Assembly: GCA_903813345.2 (NCBI GenBank)
Contig: CAIIXF020000001.1
Span: 33,688,866-33,748,865, forward strand
Direction of reading: 5' to 3'
Source of the DNA: Owenia fusiformis
Lineage: Eukaryota; Annelida; Polychaeta; Sabellida; Oweniidae
DNA: 60,000 nucleotides
The notes below the pieces were generated by a model that had not been told where the DNA came from, did not search any database, and saw only the letters and a list, made by a program, of their open reading frames with translations. Shown in pieces: positions 38,501 through 50,500 of this stretch. Both the position numbers and the translations under genes were made by a program. Every line of letters starts with the position of its first letter. Positions within the stretch are counted from its first letter, which is position 1.

Positions 38501-41500
38501 CTGATTTTAATTCTTGGGCCAAATCGTTTATGAATATAGAGAATGCTGTTGTGGAAATATTGTCCCCCTGGCGGCATCCTGTTTCTGTAGTGAACCAGTC
38601 AGTTAGTTTATTATTGACGTTAACTGTACTCTGTGTGTGCGCATACATGCTACTCAGTGTCTGATACATTTTCCCATTTATACCAAGTTTTCTAAGCTTT
38701 AGAAGTAAACAATCTCTATTAATTTTATCGAAACATTTTTCCAGGTCGATGTAGCATATAAAAGAAGATTGGCCCTTTGCTTTTCTATTTCTTATGATAG
38801 TTGTGATAACAAATAGATGGTCCACACAAGATCTTAATTTCCTAAATCCATTTTGTTCGTCAACAATCTTGGTTTCAGCAAACTGGGAAAGTCTAGTATT
38901 TATAACAGAACTATATAGCTTAGCCATTGTACATAGGAGACTAATGCCTCTATAGTTAAGGGGAATTCGTGGGTCCTTTATACGACTCTTAGGTATTGGT
39001 TTTATAATGGCCTTTTTCCACTGTTCTGGGTAAAGGCCAGTTGTAAATATTTTATTGAAGAGTGCTATAAGTAGCGTTAAAGATGCATCATTTTGGAATA
39101 CTTCAGCGGGTAAGTAATCAATTCCTATGGCTTTACCTTTCTTTATATTCTTGATTACAGTCCCTACTTCATCCATTGTGATTGTCTCATTTAGTTTGTT
39201 CAGTTCTTCCTGCTCGTCAGGACCTTGATTATCAGCATCAAAAAACCTATTATCTTCCATGTCGTTTTTCAGATTAAGAAGGTCTTGATAAAATTCATCG
39301 TCAAACTCAGTGTTTTCAGATTTCTTATATAATGATTCAAACTGATCACGCCATACATTTAGAACATCCTTTTCCCCTGATAAAATGTTTCCATCTTTAT
39401 CAATCACCTCATTTGGAATACTAGTTTTACACTTTTTTGATGGGCCTAAATTTTCAATTTCTTTCCAAAATTCTTTAGGGTCATTTGTGTTTAGATGTTC
39501 AATTAATAGGCGCTTTGAGAGGTTAAATTTTCTTTTAGCTCTACTAACTGTTTTGTCAAAGTTTATTTGTGCTTGTTTATATTTCTGAAGCAACTCTCTT
39601 TTATTCCTATCTTGTTTACCAGATATACGAGCGTGTGATTTATAATTTTTTTCACACTCACACAGTTTTTTCCAAAGCTCATCTAGGTTTTGGTCCCACC
39701 ATGGTTTTGGTGTAAATCTATATCTTTTCTTTAATCTACTATTGTCAAAGAAGGGCAAAGATTGCTTCATAGCATCATAATACATTGCACATATTTCACT
39801 GTACATGTTATTTATATCAACCTGGTTTTCTATTTCACTTTGTATTCGGGTGATAACTGAATTTACTTGTTCCATGATATCATTAGAGAAAAAATTTTGG
39901 GGAATGTTTTTAACATTAAACCGTACATTTGTAATATCATCTACATCAAGATCACAGGAACTATTTGTTGGAGTACTACTAACTACATAGTCATATTTTA
40001 CATCTGATAACCTCACTTGACAAATTAGCATAGAATGGTCAGGTAATTTAGTTCTTTTACTATCAGGATGTATATTAAAGTCATTGCATGCATCAGCAAC
40101 TGTTTTAACTTCAAAATGTATGTAGTCAAAAGCTGGAAAAAAAAGAAAAATTCTCTGATTTCAAATCAATTTCAGAGCCTGAGATTCAAGAGGTTAAATA
40201 CCAGACACTTTGTTAAAGTAGAACTTTCAAATAAGTGATAGAAGTTGTATGTATGTACAACATATGTGCAACATATGTCCACTTAAGATTTCAAAGCTCT
40301 TTGAATTACAGTTTTGGGCTTTTGCTCTGTAACATTTGATAAAAAGTAGGACTTCTCTTGTACAAAGTCAATGGCAGGTTTTGTGATTGACAAGTTTCTC
40401 AAATTTGTCCTTATACTTCATTATTTCTTGAGATGAATTAAATTGTAATAAGATTGAAGCATTCTCTACATATTGCTTAATATATGTCAGTATTAAAAAA
40501 GGTAAAAAATAGGTTATTTTTCAACTTCAATTTGACTAAAGGTCCATGTGCAGTATGGCAAGTGATTTTAGACAGTCATATCTTTCACCATGAGTACTTT
40601 CTGGCCATAAAAACAATTGTTTTTATTAAAACAATATGTTTTCTTTCAAGTGAAGTCCCCATGATAGTAAAATATCAATCCAACTCTCTGAAAAATTATG
40701 ATCTTGCTTTTCTCAGTTTAAACATATCAAAAGTTTCTTCTAGACTATACGAACAATTTCTGAAAAGGGGATGCGTATTGAAATGCGTTAAGGTTAAAAA
40801 CCACATATCCCATGTTATTATGCACCTCATTAAAATACTCAAATCTGATTGGTTCTTAGTTGCTTGTAATTTGGCAATACTCTGCTCTTTTCTGAAAACT
40901 GCCGGATATTTTTTTAATATCTGACCCTTTCGAGAAAAAGGGTCGGATATTTTTTTCAATGTTTTTGCAACATTCCCACTTCAGAGTTTTATTTCTTAAT
41001 AACTAGAGTACTACTTAAAACTTACATCTGAAACTGGCGGAAAATAGAAGAAAAAAATGCACTTAATCAATCACAATTACCCTTATCATTCAAAAGTTAC
41101 ATATAATTCTGTAAGAACGTCTCGAATAAATAAAAATTAAATTCCCGGGGCAAATATTTTCGTCCATTGTAGCGAATAAACTGGCCGGAAGTCGTCTGAG
41201 TTTAAAAATAAAAAATAAATAAATGTCAAAATAATGTCAACTAAACGACAGTTTAAGCCTGTACTCCAGTAAGTACTCCACTTAACTTTGATTGGGAGGT
41301 GCATAATAAAACAAATACTGGATGATCAGGAGCTGGATATGGCCAGAATACCTATCCTCGAAAAAATATTGGGCTCGGCTACCGCCTCGCCCAATATTTT
41401 TTCTCGAATAGGTATTCTGCCATATCCAGCTCCTGATCATCCAGTATTTGTTTATTATTTTCCCATAGGGAAAACTCGTGCTATCCATTGTTTTCAGCAT

Positions 41501-44500
41501 CATTTTGGTCATCGAAAATTGATATCTTCAAACTAGACTTTCAATACAATTATATTTTTGAAGATGTTTTAGACCCCTTGTGGAATAATCTTTTTATGCA
41601 ATAAAAATCAGAAAAGGGAGATCCTCTTTTTATTAAATAGGTTCAATATTTTTAAAAAAAATGTTGACATGGGGTCCCTATTAGTAATTTTCGAATTGTT
41701 CAATTGATATTTTAATCATCATGGGTACTTCACTTGAAAGAAAATATATTGTTTTAATAAAAAACACTGTATTTATGCCAAATGTACTCATGGTGAAAGA
41801 TATGACCGTCTAAAATCACTTGCCATACTGCACATGGTCTTTTTTAAAAAATCATCTGCAAGTTCCCAGAAGTTCAAATCTGACCTTACTCTTGAGATTT
41901 GACCTGCGAAAGGTAAAAAAGGTTGATTTTTCAAATTGATTTTTTGGATTTAAATTGTCAGTTTAGTCTCAAAAGGCCTACTGAGATCTTAAAAGTAAAG
42001 TTTTAATGTCAATGTCATCAAACTAGGTCACAAACTGTGCTATCTAAGTTTCTCAAAGTTCGAGACTATAAATCCATATTTTTAGTTGAAAGTCAGGATT
42101 ATAAGTTATTAAATGATTTGAAGTGCAATACAGGATATATTCTGCTCGAGAATTTGCGTATTGGAACGAGACGAAGTCGAGTGCCAATACAGAATATCGA
42201 GACAGAAATCATTCAATAACGTTTTTATCGTGTGATCCTCTGTATTGCTACTGAGATTGTCCCCTCCGTACCAATATTTTCTGTATTGCGACGGAGATGA
42301 TCAACGGGGACAATCTCAGTAGCAATACAGATTGGTACTTCATTTTACAGATCATACGATAATATAAGTAATTGATTGATTTGAAGTGCAATACAGGATA
42401 TATTCTGCTTGAGAAATTCCATACTGGAACGAGACAAAGTCGAGTGCAAATACTGAATATTGAGAGCAGAATATATCCTGTATTGCACTTCAAATCATTC
42501 TATAACGTTTTTATCGTGTGATCCTCTGTATTGCTACTGAGAATGTCCCCTCCGTACCAATATTTTCTGTATTGCAACGGAGATAATAAATGGAAACAAT
42601 CTCAGTAGCAATACATATTGATACAGTGCAAGAACTGACCAATCAGAAGGCTTCTTGCCTAGGGAAGGTTTGAAGAGCTAAAAAGTTATAAATTATCACC
42701 TTACAAATGAATCCGCTCCATCTGACAAATTTCTCCGGCGAAAATAATTCCCCCTCCCCAAAATTGTAAAGGGGGTACCTAAATACATGGCAATATCTCA
42801 GAATACCTTCAACCAATCTTTCTCATTTTTGCTACATAGATACATTGGGTATAGACAAGTATACTGCTAAGGTGTCAGAAAAATTGGCTTCTTGGCCTTT
42901 ATTTGAGGGACGAATGAAGAGATTTGTCATGGTAATTTTAGACATTTTCAATTCTTGCCGCTTTCATTGTTGCAGGGTCAACTAAAAACATCTACAAACT
43001 ATATTTGATATTGTAATATGCTTATTAGACTCCAGATGTAAATCTGGAGTCTATAGCTTTTGTCAGTATTCTTCTTCTTTATTATTCTTCTACAAACGTT
43101 TTCTCCTTAACTAGAAGACATTGAGTCAAGTCCTGTATATGGTCCATTTAGGTCCAGTATCTAGTTTCTCGGAAATTGGGTCAATTTTTTATCTAGGTCA
43201 AAGGTCAAGAACTAGGTCAAATCTTAAATCTGTCTATTATCTTCGTCGTTATTTATCGAAACAACTTTGTCTTTTTTTCATCATGTAGCTAAGAAACAGC
43301 CCTTTCATAAGTGTGCCATCAGATTTTTGATTACTGTTACCGATTTTGAGATATGACATCCGGAAAGTAGGTCAGAACAAAAAGTTCTCCAAATTCAACA
43401 TGTGAGTTATGCAATAAGTGTAAAATGATCTCAGGAATCCGAATCTGCAAATCAAATTTGGATCGGACTTCCGGCTCAAAAATCGCTAAATTTGGTGCCC
43501 ATGTTAAGTCAGTGGGAAAAAAGATTTTTTTGAAGTGAAAAATACGAAACATAGACTGAGTTCAGCTAAATATAATGAAAGCTTTTAAAAGATTGGGACC
43601 TCAAAAGCCATCTAGCTTCAAAATTTTGACACCAAAATGCCTAGGTCAAAATCTAGGTCAAATTCAAAGTTTTTCCTTAGTTTTGCGATTCTGACACTAC
43701 ACTTTAATTATATTCTTCGAAATTGTGTATACATGTAGCCAAGAGTGTGCTAATAGTGTTGGCCTTTTGCCGTCAGAGAGTATTTTGACCCACTTTTGAG
43801 ATATGGTGTCCGAAAAGTAGGTCACTTCCAGTTTGAAAGTTATGGCGTTTTGAAATTTCGAGAAAAATCGATCTGATGGTATCCTGATAGAAAGTCAAGA
43901 GTAGTGAAGAAAATGTTGTAAATCCATCCATTCTTCCATCCATCCTTCCTATCCTATCCTTCCTATCTATCCTTCCTTCATACCTTTTTTTCCTATCCTA
44001 TCCTTCCTTCTTATTCTATCCTATCATTCTTTCCTATTCTATCCTATTTTCCCTTCCTATTCTATTCTATCCTATTCTTCCTTCCTATTCAATCCACCCA
44101 TCCATCTTTTCCTGGATGACTCGGCTTATTCTGGATGACTCAGCTTATTTTGGATGACTAGGCTTAAAAAAGTCTAGATCTGGAGTCTGAAATTGAACTT
44201 GTTCAATTTCATGAATTTCCAAAGTCTAGTTATTTTTATTAATTAATACTGTTTAGTATTTTTTATTGACCAGTGCCCCACCCCAAAAAAGTGGGCGTGG
44301 TCAATAATGTCAGTGTTACAGCATGAAATTACATAAACATATCGGTTCAACACTAAGTAATATATTTAGAAAATATCTTTAAGCTATAGTAATATTATCA
44401 AAGCTATATTGATAATTTTATTTGATTTGAGTTAATAATAAGTGTATTTCTAGGGGTTATTTTCAGTATTTTTATCGTTTTCATAAAATCAAAGTCTGTT

Positions 44501-47500
44501 ACGAGGTTTTGTACTTACATATCTTATCATGATTAAGAAAAAACTTCATCTATGATATTATTTATATCATTTTGGGAATTATCTCCATCATTTTCCTCTA
44601 GCACATCACTGAAGATATCCACAAGCTCTGTTTGAGCTGTTTGACACCCCTGTGTCCAACAGAAGTTGGTGTTTTTTTATGTTCTTGGCATAATGCAATA
44701 GAATGATAAACACATCAGTGTCTGGTGATCTCACAGTGATTTTTAAGTTTTGTGTATCAAAACGTTTTGATATGTGAAGTGTGTGTAGAACAATCTTGGT
44801 GTCTGCCTCCTCATGGTTATAAAACAGGGATGGTACATCTTCACACATTACTTCAGTTCCATCACTTGTGAGTTTCTTCGTACTTTCTTGGTAAGTAAAA
44901 TAGATAGTTCTCCCTTGTTTCATTTAAGCAAACTTATCTTTTTCCATTCCTTCAGGATAAGTTTGATGAGACTTATCTTATTTTTACTGTTTGAGAGGAA
45001 TTCACCCAAATTTTGGTTTTATGACCATCTATTAAATAGGGCTGTGCTTGGCCTCTTCTCTTCCTTTCTGGTGCTTTGATTGATTACTTTTGATAGTCGT
45101 CAGTGATAAAATGACATTCCTCAGATTTTGGAAGTATCTTAAATATCCTTTCAGCTAGTTCACCAAATGTTGAAGGCCTCTCAGTTATACCGTGGAATAG
45201 GGCATTGCCATCTAGTACATGGATTGTGTTATCATTTGACAGGTTTTCAACCTTCACATTGTGCTTTTCTAACTCGTGTAGAAGCTTTGCTATGTCAGTC
45301 TTCACAGGCATACCATCTGGAGTTCCCAGAGCCCATGGGATTGGACTCAAAGGATATTCTAACACTGTACGGATATTTATATTGTGCTGTTCTGACAGAA
45401 CAACAAGTTGCCCAAAGATGTTTCTCTCTGCCTTAACTTGGATTAACTTGTTATTGTATTCTTCAGTGTAGTTTTCTTTGATGTGGACTGAAAGTTTCTC
45501 AACTTATTCCACTTTATTGGGTTTGTGAAAGGAACAGTTTTATCAATTAGCCTATCCTTTATGAAGTTAGCCTCCCTTCCAGTGGCATCTGCAAACAGTA
45601 TGTCAGTGGCAATCCCTTGTGGACATGGCAAGTCCAATGTGTTTTGGTAGTTTCCATTTGCCACAACTAATCGAATACCATATGTCCTTTGCCAATGATT
45701 AAATGGTTACTAGTATTATAGTCTTTGGACATGTGATCTGTACAAATGGTTTCCAAGAAAGTAACTCTGATGTAAATTCCAGCAATACATCAGGGGGATT
45801 GAATTCAGGTATATCACTTGCGGTTACAGATGTGGTTTGCTCCAGTGATTTATATGCTTCTAACACAATTGTCCTCAGTATGTTTGCAGCTTTGGACACA
45901 TTAGATTTATTTTCCATTTGTGCCAAGACATCTTTGTGAAAGATTGTTGTAGTATGGTAGTTAGTCTTTACGAACTTCAATGTGTCACCATATCGTCCTT
46001 CTAGTTTCTTTGATAAATGTATTTGCTTATATGAACTTTTTAATTCTAGAAAATGTGATTCTATATACCTATTATATCGTTGCGCAAGGTCTCTGAGATT
46101 GCCCGTTTGTTTACAGTCAATCATGTGATTTTTAATATATGTACAGGTATCTTCAAATGCAAGTTTATGTGCCTCTACACTGACATTCTCACCATCAGAG
46201 TGTTGCTTTAGTTTTAATAAATATTTTGACCGACATGTTTCATGGTATCTAGCCTCCTTTGCAATCATATCTTCTGTGCAGATTTTTAAGAGAATGGAAG
46301 TATGCTTAAGTTGCTTAGCAGTTTCATTGATCTTATTTTCAGCATCTTTCGTCATGCATTTGCTAAGCTTTTCTCTTTTACCAGAGATCCTAACACCTGT
46401 TCCTTTTTCACAAAAATGCATGTGAGTGGGAAAAGTCTATTAGGCTGTTAGTTAGATATTCTTGGTTTTTTAGCTGAGGATGGACCACTTATTTCAGGTT
46501 TTCGTTTTAAAATATGTGCAGTATTTGTAAACTTCTTGTAGCACCATTGATGCACTTTGTGTGATGCTTTGTCTATATTCCCTGGTATGCCTGCACATAA
46601 TGCATTGTCTCTGGAATCCCTTTCTCGTATTGACTGTGCATATTTCAGATATTGAATTGATTTGTCGGTCCATTTATGCTCTGTTGTATCACAGCATTCA
46701 GGTGAGTGTACAATGCATGGGGAGAGTTCCATGCTTTTACATCACATGTGATACAAAGTCCTGCATTCCTAAGTTATATTCAGAGACTGTGGACTCTGGA
46801 TAACAGTAACAATTTTATATATCTGAAAAGCATCTGTGAAGCTCGCTAGTGTATGAGTTGACAGATTATTCATATAAGATGTAAGTTATAGGTTTGTCTT
46901 CTAGCTTCTTGTTTTCTGTGAACTCACTTTCTCCTCTCATAAATAGGTTGCAGTTTGATTCAATGTATAGAGTGTTCTTTGAAGTATTCCAGATTAATTT
47001 TTTTACAAGAACATGCACTTTTATAAATAGGAACAACTATCCAGTCACAGATAAAATACTTGGTCCAGTTTGAATACCCAAGTTTTCGGGGAGGGGGTAG
47101 GTGATGGGTGATGAAATCGATAATTTCATAGATGAATTTTTCTTAAACATGATTAAGATTTGTAAGCACAAAACCTCCTCGTACAGACCATGATTTTACG
47201 AAAACCTTAAAAAATACACAAAATGACCCCTAGAAATACCTTTATGATTAACTCAAATCAATTGAAAATATCAATTTAGCTTTGATAATATAACTATAGC
47301 TTAAAGATATTTTCTAAATATATTGCTTTGTGTTGAACTGATATGTTTATGTAATTTTATGCTGTAACACTGACATTATTGACCAAGCCCACTTTTTTTT
47401 AGCTCTTTAGACATGTAAATTGAACAAGTTCAATTTAAGACTCCAGATTTCAGACTTTTTTAAGCTGAGTCATCTAAATACTTGTAAGCTGAGTCATTCA

Positions 47501-50500
47501 GCATAAGCTGAGTCAGCTAGAATATAGACATTTAGACAACTCTTAAGAATGTTATCTTCGACTCCATTGGCCTAACATGGGGATATCGATCATCATATCG
47601 ACTTTTCGAGACTTCAAACCGCTATAACTATCTAATCAGAAGTTGGATCGAAATTTGGTTTAAAGATTCTGATTCCTGAGAAAATTGTACCCTTAATTCA
47701 TAACTCATACATTAAATTTGGAGAACTTTTTATTTTGACCTACTTTTCAGACACCATATCTCAAAAGTGGGTTAAAATACTTTATGACGGCAGAAGGCTA
47801 ACACTATTAGCACACTCTTTGCTACCTGTATACAAAATTTTGAAGTAAATTATTAAAGTGTAGTGTCAGAATCGTAAATATAAGGAAAAACTATGAATTT
47901 GACCTAGATTTTGACCTAGATTTTGACCTAGGCATTTTGGTGTCCAAATTTTGAAGCTACTGTAGCTTTTGAGGTCCCCTTCTTTTATAAGCATTCATTA
48001 TGTTAAGCTGTACTCAGTCTATATCTTGTATTTTACACTTCGAAAAAGTCTTTTTTCCCATTGACTTAACATAGGCACCAAATTTAGCGATTTTTGAGCT
48101 TTCAAAACGCCATAACTTCCGAACCGCAGTTTCGGATTCCTGAGATCATTCTACACTTATTTCATAACTCACATGTTGAATTTGGAGAACTTTTTGTTCT
48201 GACCTACTTTCCGGACGCCATATCTCAAAATCGGTAAGAGTAATCAAAAATCTGATGGCACACTTATGAAAGGGCTTTTTCTAAGCTACATAATGAAAGT
48301 AAGATGAAGGAGTTAGATGAAAGATGTAGGAAGATAAATGTCAGAATGTTGAAAATGTAGGACGTGACCTAGTTCTTGACCTTTGACCTACATAAAAATT
48401 TGACCTAATTTCCCAGAAAGCCAGATACATTCCCTAGTCAACCATGTAGGTTGGATGAAGTAAGATGTTATAGTTGGAGAGAAAATCTGTTAGGAGGAAG
48501 AAAGAAGAAGAAGAAGAAGAAGAAGAAGAAGAAGAAGAAGAAAAAGAATAATAAGAAAACAGGCAAAAACAATAGACTCCAGATTTTCAATCTGGAGTCT
48601 AATAATAAGCATATTACAGTATCAAGTATAGTTTGGAGATATTTTTGAAATATAATTTTTTGGTGTTGTATCGATCCTGATTTTTTAGTTGACCCTGCAA
48701 CAATGAAAGCGGCAAGAGTTGAAAATGTCTAAAATTACCATGACAAATCTCTTCATTCGTCCCTCAAATGAAGGCCAAGAAGCCAATTTTTCTTACACCT
48801 TTGCAATATACTTGTCTATACCCAATGTATCTATGTAGCAAAAATGATAAAGATTGGTTAAAGGTAATCTGAGATATTGCCATGTATTTAGGTACCCCTT
48901 TTACAATTTTGGGGAGGGGAAAAATTGGGAAAAAAAATGTTCGCCAGAGAAAGTAATGACAGACGGAGCAGATTCATTTGTAAGGTGATCATTTACAACT
49001 TTTTAGCTCTTCAAACCTTCCCTAGGCAAGAAGGGAGATTAAGCCCCCTATGTGACCCACTATACACTGTGTGAGCACAGGGTCCTTCATTGAACACTTC
49101 AAGGACCTTTTCAGATATCTTGTGATTCCTATACTATCTTTTACAGACAGACAACAAGAAATAGATTTGCCAGTGACAAAAAATGATGAGTCAGATATAA
49201 GTACCATACAGAATAAAAAAGAAAAAAAGAAATCCACACCAATGTCTCAGATCACGGGTGTGCGGAAACTACGGCATACAAACAGCTTTACAGGCAACAT
49301 GCCTAAATATGGTGTTGAAACAGCTCATGAAATGGAACTTGCAAAGGTACATATTAAATCAGTTGACTGTCAATCTATTTGAATTTTTTGCATGAATCCC
49401 AACCACAACAAAAAACCTTCAACAGTATTTGTTATATCTACACTTTTATATTGATATCCAAGAGTAAGGTCACATATATAATATCTACATTTCTTGGATT
49501 AAAAAATAACAAATACTAGGTCATATTATATAATAGTGAAGCCATTTAAGCCAGACATTAAGCAGGAATCAATGTTTATGGAAAATTATTGATACATGAA
49601 TACACTTTTTCTAATGAATTTTGGAAATTGTATCCAGTGGTATGATTTTGGCTATGGCACTTAAATCATCATCTCCAGTATCATTCAATGAACACATATA
49701 GCACACCATCCATACACATTGAAATATAATCAACATGCCATATAGCACACCATCATTCATAGTGCCTTACAATCAACATGCCATATAGCAAATATTCATG
49801 CACGCATAATCAGCATGTCATGACGTAGCACACTATCATGCAATTTGCTATATATAATCAAGATGTCATTTAACACACCATCATACTCATTGCTGCATAA
49901 TCAACATCATACAATCAACATGTCATTTAACATCCCATCATACACATTGCTGCATAATCAACATGTCATGTAGCACACTATCATGCAATTTGCTTTCCAA
50001 TCAACATGTCATATACTCTCATACAATCAATACATCATAAAGTACCGCCATCATGCATATTGTCATAATGTATATGCAATATGCCACACAGTCAACATGC
50101 TTTCTTGGTATTTCAGATTCTATGTGACATAGATAGATGGGGAGTTGACATGTTCAAGATCTCTGAGCTATCAGGAAAACGACCTCTTACCGCAGTCACT
50201 TACCAAATTTTTAAGGTAAATCTAGTATCATACTGTTGATTTGCAATCATTCAGTAACTTATAGTTGAAGCGTCATCTATACATTTGCACATCTATTCAG
50301 GAAAGCCATACTGAAATAGAATCCAACAAAATATTTCTTTAACTATAAATATTCATATGACTGTTATCCCCTAGCTCTTTAATAAATAACCCAACAGTTG
50401 CACAATGCTCGAGTTTCAACTCCCAAAAATATTCACAATTTTTGTTTATATTATGTTTTCCAAATTATTTATTTTTTATTTTCAGGAACGAGATTTATTA

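Larger units (their letters stand above)
37053..40197. mobile_element. Probable piggyBac-like element hosting a LINE
   Basis: TTAA at 37053-37056 and 40194-40197, with complementary ends cctctt...aagagg just inside. Excision with one TTAA retained restores X-element sequence (..cttttctTTAAataccagacac..), which matches intact X copies (..ttttctgtaaatactagaca..) with one base different. Only about 115 bp (left) and 50 bp (right) of this element remain outside the LINE. The terminal repeat is short, so the piggyBac label rests on the TTAA and the empty site. Confidence 0.7.
42651..49033. mobile_element. 6.4-kb transposon with ~1.9-kb terminal inverted repeats
   Basis: Left repeat 42651-44575 (cttcttgcctagggaaggtt...) and right repeat about 47105-49033 (..aaccttccctaggcaagaag) are complementary throughout, with small indels and different simple-repeat patches (TATCC-type at 43920-44105, (GAA)n at 48496-48541). 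The 2.5-kb core holds one decayed minus-strand gene (44606-46732). No clear target duplication could be read at the ends. Terminal-repeat relics occur at 5390-6390. Confidence 0.9.
36974..49092 (+). mobile_element. X-type element split into pieces by a nest of insertions
   Basis: Pieces align in order with the complete X at 32215-33192: 36974-37056 (ggctcacatagtgagcctat ...), 40198-40540 (accagacactttgtt... to ..atttgactaaa), 41840-42092 (ttttaaaaaatcatctgcaa ... gaaagtcaggat) and about 49065-49092 (ctgtgtgagcacagggtcc). Between them lie the piggyBac-like/LINE insertion, the 40541-41839 element, the palindromic units and the long-TIR transposon. It ends about 55 bp before PDE4 exon D. Confidence 0.85.

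Noticed and set aside
37357-39990. Several + strand ORFs within the LINE
   Set aside because: Shadows of the 913-codon reverse-transcriptase frame on the minus strand.
41282-41536. Overlapping ORFs on both strands at the large hairpin
   Set aside because: The palindrome reads nearly the same on both strands; no protein-like content.
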